This document shows positions 33,400 through 39,287 of a stretch of DNA of 39,287 nucleotides, piece after piece (the first letter of the stretch is position 1; each line of letters starts with the position of its first letter). The stretch is from the NCBI GenBank assembly GCA_948444845.1, contig CAOJVB010000015.1, positions 1-39,287 of the forward strand. The letters run 5' to 3'. This DNA is from an uncultured Clostridiaceae bacterium (GTDB lineage: Bacteria; Bacillota; Clostridia; TANB77; CAG-508). The notes beneath the pieces are model-generated. The model was given only the letters and a program-made list of their open reading frames with translations. It did not search any database and was not told where the DNA came from. The position numbers and the translations under genes are program-made.

Positions 33400-35136
33400 T
33401 TGGAAGAAAAGTTTAAACCACAAAAAAATAAAATATACCCAGAGGTTCATGTAGATAATTTTAGGGAGTTTTTAGAACATACTACTAATAAGTTTGCAGA
33501 TAGAATTGCTTTTAGTTATAAAAAAGATGCAAATTCTAAAACGCCAGAGTACGTAAATGTTACTTTTAAAAAGCATCATGAAGATGTTAAAGCTTTTTCT
33601 ACTAAGCTTCTTTCTATGGGGCTTAAAGGTAAAAGAGTAGCTATTATCAGTCATAATCAATACCCTTGGCCTGTTAGCTATATGGCTATTAATACTGGGG
33701 ATATGGTATGTGTTCCTTTAGACTATTTACTTCCTGAAAACGAAATTGAAAATTTGCTTATTCGAAGTAGGGCAGAGGCTATTGTTTTTGATGGCAAATT
33801 TTTAGATGTCTTTAAAAATATAAAACTAAAAAATACTACAAATTTAAAATATTATATTAACATGAATGCAAATGAGCATGAAGAAGGCATTTTATCTTTT
33901 TCTAAATTATTAGAAGAAGGTTACTATTTAAGAGAAAATGGTGATACTTCTTATGATGAAATTATAATAGATAATGATAAAATGTCTATTTTATTATTTA
34001 CATCTGGAACTACTGGCATTTCCAAAGCTGTTATGCTTTCTCAAAGAAATATTTGCTCTAATGTTTCTGCTATGACAACTTTAATTAAATATGAAGAAGG
34101 AGATAAGGTTCTTTCCTTTTTACCTCTTCACCATACTTTCGAATGTACTGCAACTTACTTGTTTTGCTTCTTTATAGGCTTTAATATTTGCTATTGTGAT
34201 GGTATAAAATATATAGCCAAAAACTTAGCAGAATATAAAATAAGTGGTATGGTATGTGTACCTGCAGTTTTGGATGTAATGTATAGGCAAATATGGAGAA
34301 CAATTAGGCAAAAAAAATTAGTTGTACCTGTAAAAATTATGATGGCTATTTCTAACTTTTTATTATTTTTCCATATTGATATTAGAAGAAAATTATTTAA
34401 AAGTATATTAGAACCACTTGGAGGAAAATTAAGAACTATTATTTATGGTTCTGCTTCTGCTGATATAAAAGTTGTTAAGTTTTTCAATAGTATTGGTATT
34501 CGTATGATTCAAGGTTATGGTTTAACTGAAACTTCACCTGTTATTTCTTGTGAAAGTGATAAATACCAAAAGCCTGGAAGCGCAGGTCGCCCACTATTTT
34601 GCGAAGATGTTAAAATAATGAATAAAGATGAAAATGGAATTGGCGAAATTACAGTAAAAGGTCCTAATGTTATGCTAGGCTATTATGAAAATGAAGAGCA
34701 AACAAATGAAGTTTTAATAGATGGCTATTTCCATACAGGAGATTTAGGCTATATTGATAAAGATGGATACCTTTTTGTAACTGGTAGAATTAAAGATATG
34801 ATTGTTCTAAAAAATGGAAAGAAAATTTTCCCTCAAGAACTAGAAATATTATTAAATAATTCTCCTTATATTGAAGAAAGTTTTGCTTATGTTTTACCAA
34901 ATGAACCAGATAAGTTATGCACAAAGTTAGTTTATAGTGTGGATAATGAAGCTTTTAAAGGTAAAAATGAGACTGAAATTTTTGATATTTTAAAAGGAGA
35001 AGTTCAAAAAGTAAATGAGCAAATACCTAAATATAAACATATAAGAAACATTTTAATTACAACAGATTGTTTTGTTAAAACTACTACTCAAAAAATTAAG
35101 AGGCATGAAGAAATAAAGAAAATATTAGGAAATTAA
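33400..35136 (+). CDS. AMP-binding long-chain acyl-CoA synthetase
   Basis: Activates a carboxylic acid to its acyl-adenylate and then the CoA thioester. The 578-residue ANL enzyme has the P-loop-like LLFTSGTTGISKAVMLSQ (about residue 200), the A5 motif GYGLTETSPV, the A7 Asp in YFHTGDLGYIDKDGYLFVTG, the hinge GRIKDMIVLKNGKKIFP, and the catalytic Lys in TTTQKIKRH near the end. Size and hinge fit long-chain fatty-acid ligases. A hydrophobic stretch (ISNFLLFFHI) may touch the membrane. The start codon is TTG: AAGGAGATG lies about 11 bases upstream and the only nearby ATG (33389) is out of frame. It is a single-gene unit with promoter and terminator. Confidence 0.93.
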   Translation: MEEKFKPQKNKIYPEVHVDNFREFLEHTTNKFADRIAFSYKKDANSKTPEYVNVTFKKHHEDVKAFSTKLLSMGLKGKRVAIISHNQYPWPVSYMAINTGDMVCVPLDYLLPENEIENLLIRSRAEAIVFDGKFLDVFKNIKLKNTTNLKYYINMNANEHEEGILSFSKLLEEGYYLRENGDTSYDEIIIDNDKMSILLFTSGTTGISKAVMLSQRNICSNVSAMTTLIKYEEGDKVLSFLPLHHTFECTATYLFCFFIGFNICYCDGIKYIAKNLAEYKISGMVCVPAVLDVMYRQIWRTIRQKKLVVPVKIMMAISNFLLFFHIDIRRKLFKSILEPLGGKLRTIIYGSASADIKVVKFFNSIGIRMIQGYGLTETSPVISCESDKYQKPGSAGRPLFCEDVKIMNKDENGIGEITVKGPNVMLGYYENEEQTNEVLIDGYFHTGDLGYIDKDGYLFVTGRIKDMIVLKNGKKIFPQELEILLNNSPYIEESFAYVLPNEPDKLCTKLVYSVDNEAFKGKNETEIFDILKGEVQKVNEQIPKYKHIRNILITTDCFVKTTTQKIKRHEEIKKILGN

Positions 35137-35170
35137 AAAAGATGGCATTTCGCCATCTTTTTTAATTTCC
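35128..35170. terminator. Bidirectional terminator between convergent genes
   Basis: GGAAATTAAAAAAGATGGC and GCCATCTTTTTTAATTTCC form a perfect 19-bp stem around ATTTC. The TAA stop of the synthetase lies in the left arm, and the stop codon of the next gene touches the right arm. Confidence 0.93.
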
Positions 35171-35616
35171 TAGTTAATTGTATCGTCTGGACTATAAAAA
35201 ACATATTTTGTTTCCTTATATCCTAATCCCAATGTCCATATTGTTGGTTCTGCTTTTCTTTCGCATTCTACCAATATAGGAACATTTTGAAAAAGGTACT
35301 CAACTTCATAATTTATTACATTTCGTTTTGTATTCCATCTTTCAGGTATTAAGTATTGATATGTATATCCTCCAAAAGCATTCTCTTCATCATTTAGTAA
35401 TGTTGGTTTAATTGCTTCTTTGACTTCCCACTCACCCATTTTAGTAGGCTGAATTATTCCAAAAATAATAGTAGCGAGTGCACTTAGTAGTCCTAGCCAA
35501 ATAAGCAACGCTCCTATTACTATTACTGCAGTAGCTTCTTTTTTCTTATTAACTATTTTAGCAAGTAACAATATTATTATAATTAATGCTATAATTCCTA
35601 TTAAAATTACTATCAT
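35170..35616 (-). CDS. Hypothetical protein with two membrane helices
   Basis: Not recognised. A 148-residue protein with two N-terminal hydrophobic helices (VILIGIIALIIIILLLAKIV, then VIVIGALLIWLGLLSALATI) joined by the basic loop NKKKEA. A C-terminal domain of about 90 residues, rich in beta-type sequence (EWEVKEAIK, YTYQYLIPERWN, KETKYVFYSPDD), follows. The positive loop predicts both ends outside the cytoplasm. AAAAGGAGAATTAAAT precedes the ATG. The gene at 36536 has the same layout (helix, basic loop, helix, beta-rich tail), suggesting a related role, though the sequences are not clearly homologous. Confidence 0.65.
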   Translation of the reverse strand: MIVILIGIIALIIIILLLAKIVNKKKEATAVIVIGALLIWLGLLSALATIIFGIIQPTKMGEWEVKEAIKPTLLNDEENAFGGYTYQYLIPERWNTKRNVINYEVEYLFQNVPILVECERKAEPTIWTLGLGYKETKYVFYSPDDTIN

Positions 35617-35773
35617 ATTTAATTCTCCTTTTCTTTAATTAAAGACATTGTTTATGAGTTACATATCTATGTTAAACCGATAATATAATCGGGTTAAAAA
35701 GGAATTTAAATTTTATGCTGGTACTAATATTAACATAAATTTTATTTAAATTCAAGTATTTTTAGTATATTCC

Positions 35774-35802
35774 TTGCTATTTACATAAAAATATGATAGA
35801 AT
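35774..35802 (+). promoter_or_regulatory. Promoter of the 199-residue unknown gene
   Basis: TTGCTA (35774-35779), 17 bp, TAGAAT (35797-35802) with TATGA just before the -10. It closely resembles the promoter at 1299-1327. The leader is about 85 nt, without obvious structure. Confidence 0.5.
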
Positions 35803-35891
35803 TCCTTCATACTTATTAACATTTCTATTTGACTTTATAAAAAATAGAAAACTTATTAACCATTAAAATAATTTTTAAGGAGGATAAATGT

Positions 35892-36491
35892 ATGAGCGAA
35901 ATTACAACTATTGAAGAAAGATTGGTAACATATTACAATGACTTAGTTAAAAATAACGTTATTCCTGGAAAAACTCCTGTAACATTAGAGTGGCTTAGAC
36001 GGCAGAGGATTGTAGAAGGAAGAAATGAGCTAGATATTCGGTTTGGATATGAAACTGTTAATAGTGTTTTGGGCGAAAAAACACCTCTTGCTAAGGCTGA
36101 GCAGTACTTAAATGAAGTTCGTAATGATGGCAAATATGAACTTCTTCCTGAAATTGCCAAGTTACTTGCAAAAGAATGCACTGAAATGTTAGGGAGTGAT
36201 AATGTTGCTAGATTAAAATACTCTTCCTTAGATAAGTATGTTTCTATACATATAGTCGATATTCCTGATACTAGCATAACTTTAGGGGATATGCTATTTA
36301 CTTCTCGCAAAGAAATACAGCTTTATACTTTAGTATGCATTAATAATTTCATTTCTAAGCATAATAATATTAATGATAGTGAGTATTCCGATGTATGTTT
36401 TTCAATTTATATTAGAGAGCTTGTTTATATTACTTTACTTGAAGCTTTTAATGAAATTAGGGAACAAGTACATTATATTGCAAAAAACTAA
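35892..36491 (+). CDS. Hypothetical protein (199 residues)
   Basis: Not recognised. A soluble, mainly helical protein, starting MSEITTIEERLVTYYNDLVK, without signal peptide, cysteine clusters or obvious catalytic motif. The middle (LLPEIAKLLAKECTEMLG) and end (LVYITLLEAFNEIREQVHYI) look like helices that could pack as a bundle. TTAAGGAGGATAAATGT precedes the ATG. It has its own promoter and shares a two-way terminator with the convergent gene at 36536. It stands between two genes for two-helix membrane proteins on the opposite strand. No function can be assigned. Confidence 0.65.
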   Translation: MSEITTIEERLVTYYNDLVKNNVIPGKTPVTLEWLRRQRIVEGRNELDIRFGYETVNSVLGEKTPLAKAEQYLNEVRNDGKYELLPEIAKLLAKECTEMLGSDNVARLKYSSLDKYVSIHIVDIPDTSITLGDMLFTSRKEIQLYTLVCINNFISKHNNINDSEYSDVCFSIYIRELVYITLLEAFNEIREQVHYIAKN

Positions 36492-36540
36492 CAAAATATA
36501 AGGAAGGTTTATTTACACCTTCCTTATATTTTTTGTTAGT
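36487..36540. terminator. Bidirectional terminator spanning two stop codons
   Basis: ACTAACAAAATATAAGGAAGG pairs with the complement at 36518-36540 (two extra T residues bulge out). TAA stops of both convergent genes lie in its outer arms. Confidence 0.9.
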
Positions 36541-36970
36541 TCATTACATTGCATATCCCATTAATTGGTATATAAAGCTTTTTTGCTTCTCTTGTTGATA
36601 AGCTTATTCGTATTATTCCAATCACTTTGTCTTTCCATACTTCCATTCTTGGATTAACACACTCGCTTTCCTGTATAATTTGATAGCTCTCTTTTAGAAC
36701 TTCTTCTGTCCAGCCTTTGTTATTATCATCTTTATATCTACATATTACTGTATTATCTTGTTCAGAAAGCAAAATGTAGTAATCTGGATTCACCACTGAC
36801 TCTATCAGTTCTTTTTGTTCCATTATCTTTTCCTCATCTGGAGCATTTACCTCAATCAGAGTTCCTGCTACAAATAGTAACAATCCTATAATTAGAAGAA
36901 TTGAATCCTTCCGTTTACGATTGTGTACCATAGCCATAATTCCTAAAGTCAAAAATAAAATTACTAACAT
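36536..36970 (-). CDS. Hypothetical protein with two membrane helices
   Basis: Not recognised. A 144-residue protein with a first helix (LVILFLTLGIMAMV), the basic loop HNRKRKD, a second helix (SILLIIGLLLFVAGTLIEV) and an outward-facing tail of about 95 residues (YYILLSEQDNTVICRYKDDN, ending PINGICNVMN). Topology parallels the gene at 35170. AAGGGAGAAAAAAT precedes the ATG. It is transcribed towards the unknown 35892 gene and shares its terminator. No function can be assigned. Confidence 0.65.
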   Translation of the reverse strand: MLVILFLTLGIMAMVHNRKRKDSILLIIGLLLFVAGTLIEVNAPDEEKIMEQKELIESVVNPDYYILLSEQDNTVICRYKDDNNKGWTEEVLKESYQIIQESECVNPRMEVWKDKVIGIIRISLSTREAKKLYIPINGICNVMN

Positions 36971-37084
36971 ATTTTTTCTCCCTTCATTAATTAAAATTAT
37001 TTAATTGATGCAAGAATTTAATACAAACATTCTTAACAAGATTATAACATAAATTTGCATTATTTGCAAATTTAACATAACTAT

Positions 37085-38281
37085 CTATTTTCCACTAAAC
37101 ATATGCTTCCTTGTCATTTCTAATAAGTTTAACTTTGTAAATTCTATTACCTGTGTTTTTGAGCGGTCTTTCTTTAAAGCTTGTTTTAATGTTTCTAAAA
37201 CTTGCTCTCTACTTTTAGCTTCTTGCATATCTATGTAATCAATTATTATTATTCCTCCTATATCCCTTAAACGTAGCTGCCTTGCTATTTCTATGCTTGC
37301 TTCTTCATTTACTTTTAGTACTGTTTGTTCTAAGTTTTGCTTTCCTGTAAATTTTCCTGAGTTTACATCTATTGCAGTTAGTGCTTCTGTTTTATCTATT
37401 GTTATAAAACCTCCACATTTAAGCCATATTTTTCTGCTATTTAATTTTTCTATTTGGTCATCCGTGTCATATATGTCTAATAAATTATCTGTTTGTTTTA
37501 GCTCTATTTTTACTTTGTGATTCTCGTTAATATTTTTTAATATTTTTTCTACATCTTCAAGTATTTGTATATCATCTACTAAAATTCTCTCTATACCATT
37601 ATCAACAGTGTCTAATAAAATTTTTTCTATTATAGAGTTATTTTTATATAATACTTTTGGAATTTCGTTTTCTTTTAAGCTTTCACTTTGTAATTTTATA
37701 TCATTCCACTTCTCTATAGTTTGCTCTATATCCTTTTTTATTACTTCTTCACTTTTTCCCTCTGCTGCTGTTCTAATTATTATTCCTACATCAGTATTTA
37801 TAGTTTTCTTTGCAATATTTATTAATCTTTCTCTTTCATTTTCACATTCTATTTTTTGAGAAACTGTTATAAAATTATCTTTTGGCATAACTACTACAAA
37901 TCTCCCTGGAATGTGTAGGTCTGTACTTATTTTTGCTCCTTTCAAATTTGTAGCATCTTTTTTTACTTGTACTAAAATGTTTCTATCTTTTTTTATATAG
38001 TCTTTTATATTATATTTGTCTAAATCCTCATTTTTGTTTCCAGTAACCTTGCTTACTTTTGGAAGTACGTCTTTAATATGAATAAAAGTATTTTTTTCTT
38101 CGCCTATATCTACAAATGCTGCTTGCATACCTGGTAAAATGTCTTTTACTTTTCCTAAGTATATATTGCCTTCTAGTCTATTGCTATCTTCTTTTTCTTC
38201 ATATAGTTCTTGTAGTTTTCCGTTTTCTAGTAGAGCTATTGTTTTTTTGTGTTCTTGTTTTGATATTAGTATTTCTTGCAT
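37085..38281 (-). CDS. rng: Ribonuclease E/G family protein lacking the zinc-link end
   Basis: Endoribonuclease of RNA processing and turnover, 398 residues. It starts with the RNase E/G N-terminus (MQEILISKQEHKKTIALLEN). An S1 domain follows (GNIYLGKVKDILPGMQAAFV, then DIGEEKNTFIHIKD). The 5'-sensor/RNase H-like region leads to the catalytic AIDVNSGKFTG and IIIIDYIDM, whose Asp residues hold the metal. The protein stops at LLEMTRKHMFSGK, where relatives go on to a CPxCxG zinc-link and small domain, so it is about 60-90 residues short. The start at 38281 is set by AAAGGAC; an upstream ATG at 38302 lies inside the REP repeat. It is next to, and downstream of, the RAYT gene. Confidence 0.88.
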   Translation of the reverse strand: MQEILISKQEHKKTIALLENGKLQELYEEKEDSNRLEGNIYLGKVKDILPGMQAAFVDIGEEKNTFIHIKDVLPKVSKVTGNKNEDLDKYNIKDYIKKDRNILVQVKKDATNLKGAKISTDLHIPGRFVVVMPKDNFITVSQKIECENERERLINIAKKTINTDVGIIIRTAAEGKSEEVIKKDIEQTIEKWNDIKLQSESLKENEIPKVLYKNNSIIEKILLDTVDNGIERILVDDIQILEDVEKILKNINENHKVKIELKQTDNLLDIYDTDDQIEKLNSRKIWLKCGGFITIDKTEALTAIDVNSGKFTGKQNLEQTVLKVNEEASIEIARQLRLRDIGGIIIIDYIDMQEAKSREQVLETLKQALKKDRSKTQVIEFTKLNLLEMTRKHMFSGK

Positions 38282-38295
38282 TGTTTTGTCCTTTC

Positions 38296-38360
38296 TTCCC
38301 ATTGGGGACGTTTCCTTTTGGGGTATCTGTCACTTTTGGGTAATCTGTCACTTTTGGGAA
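38296..38360 (-). repeat. REP-like repeat, copy C, overlapping the RAYT stop codon
   Basis: Contains the same module as copies at 1241 and 22273, here with GTGACAGAT...CCCAAAA duplicated in tandem (16-bp unit). Its ends are inverted (TTCCCA/TGGGAA). It includes the last four codons and TGA stop (38350-38348) of the RAYT gene and reaches to the leader of rng. Confidence 0.9.
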
Positions 38361-39124
38361 TTTGTTATTTCTATGTTTCTTATTGTTTTTCTATTAATTC
38401 CTATTATTCTTGATATTTGCTGTTTTGTTATTCCTTCTATTTTAAGCATTTTTATCACGGCTTTTTCTTTTTCGTCTTTATCATATTGTTGTATTTTTAA
38501 TAAGTTCTCTTCCATAGTTATATTCTTTATCATTTCTATCGCTTCTTCATCGGTTATTCTAGTTAAAAGTTCATATGCTTTGTCATAATCTTGATATTTA
38601 GAATAATTTTGATGAAAATATTTAAAGCTATTTATTGCATTGTCTGTTTCTTCTCCAAATAACTTTAGTACCATTTCTTTATTAATTAATTTTTCTTTAT
38701 ATATGTATTCGTAGTAACTAGTCCATTCATATTTTTTCAAACCAGCATTTTCTGGATTTTTATGAATATACCTAACTACACTTTTTAAATATTCTTCACT
38801 ATCTACTACTTTACTTTTGAATCTGTTTTCAAAAAGATGTCCTGTTCTTTCGTATTTTTTATTGAAATATGAAGAATAACTAACATTTAAACTTTGCATT
38901 ACTATTGACATATTTTCGTTTTTGTCATAAATAACAAAATGAACATGGTCATTCATTAATGCATATGCATAAATTTCATATTGATATTTTTCTTTTGTTC
39001 TTTCTAGTTCTTTTATAAATTTTAAATAGTCTTGCTTATCTAAAAATATATCTTGCTTGTTAATTCCTCTTACTATTACATGATATACTTTTGAAATTGA
39101 TATTTCCCTTTTCGTGCGGGGCAT
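38348..39124 (-). CDS. RAYT: REP-associated Y1 (HUH) transposase
   Basis: A 258-residue single-tyrosine HUH endonuclease of the TnpA_REP/RAYT group, which nicks and joins single-stranded DNA at REP palindromes. It opens with MPRTKREISISKVYHVIVRG, has the HUH pair in NDHVHFVI and the nucleophile Tyr in YLKSVVRYIHKNPENAG, and ends with a helix-turn-helix tail (KQQISRIIGINRKTIRNI). All catalytic residues are present, so it may be active. AAGGTGAATTTT precedes the ATG at 39124; an in-frame TTG further up is less likely. The end of the gene lies inside its own repeat. Confidence 0.93.
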   Translation of the reverse strand: MPRTKREISISKVYHVIVRGINKQDIFLDKQDYLKFIKELERTKEKYQYEIYAYALMNDHVHFVIYDKNENMSIVMQSLNVSYSSYFNKKYERTGHLFENRFKSKVVDSEEYLKSVVRYIHKNPENAGLKKYEWTSYYEYIYKEKLINKEMVLKLFGEETDNAINSFKYFHQNYSKYQDYDKAYELLTRITDEEAIEMIKNITMEENLLKIQQYDKDEKEKAVIKMLKIEGITKQQISRIIGINRKTIRNIEITNSQK

Positions 39125-39287
39125 AAAATTCACCTTGCCTTTCAATACATTAGATTTGTTCTTTGCCCCTTAAGAACGTATTAGTAATATACCACACTTT
39201 TATGTAAAATGCTAGTATTTCTATTGAATTTGTGTATTTAATATATGATAAAATCACCTTGAAAGTTTATAAACAAATATTTCACCC

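Overview
The window is low-GC DNA (estimated by eye at under 30% G+C) from what looks like a strictly anaerobic member of the Clostridia. The evidence is a reverse-type rubrerythrin with a PerR-like regulator, a DUF4364 protein, strong AGGAGG ribosome-binding sites, and the genes metG, trmB, rpsF-ssb-rpsR and rng. No tRNA, rRNA, CRISPR array or complete IS element was seen. The species is not identified, and a gut commensal is only a guess. Most genes lie on the minus strand.

Layout. 0-2.8 kb: peroxide-defence operon perR-rbr with a strong promoter overlapped by a Fur/PerR-type box, then small orphan genes. 2.8-6.2 kb: a three-gene ABC-2 exporter operon and a membrane protein. 6.3-9.6 kb: a 214-bp hairpin element, pyrimidine-nucleoside phosphorylase, a type III (protein-RNA) toxin-antitoxin locus, the stub of a glycoside hydrolase family 2 gene, and a GNAT protein. 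9.6-13.8 kb: patatin phospholipase, a DUF4160 (broken)/DUF2442 pair, and a large surface protein with six SpaA/Cna-B-like modules ending in LPRTG. 14-15.2 kb: rpsF-ssb-rpsR. 15.3-21.8 kb: Rpn-type nuclease, WG-repeat protein, CNNM/CBS protein, an antitoxin-HAM1 fusion and a class D-like sortase. 22.3-24.8 kb: an OmpR-type two-component system whose kinase is frameshifted. 25-33 kb: metG, a Phd/RelE pair, an XRE regulator, trmB, a J-domain membrane protein, DUF4364, family 4 uracil-DNA glycosylase and a frameshifted S66 carboxypeptidase. 33.4-39.2 kb: acyl-CoA synthetase, three unknown genes, RNase E/G lacking its zinc-link end, and a RAYT (REP-associated tyrosine transposase).

The strongest system is at 7942-8660. 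A sigma-A promoter drives an RNA made of two 48-nt repeats. Each can fold into an H-type pseudoknot, and a two-base-pair compensatory change between the repeats supports the fold. A leaky terminator and then a ToxN/CptN/TenpN-like toxin gene follow. This is the canonical organisation of a type III toxin-antitoxin system.

The second theme is palindromic repeats. The RAYT gene ends inside a REP-like repeat that recurs at 1241 and 22273. Related palindromes with an AATGGGGACGGAG-like core sit at 29221, 31428 and 33170. A separate hairpin family with the core TTCGCTAAG is at 6347, 9462 and 19909. Several genes take their stop codons from inside such repeats. Three genes (DUF4160, histidine kinase, S66 peptidase) carry small frameshifting deletions, which are either real decay or assembly errors.
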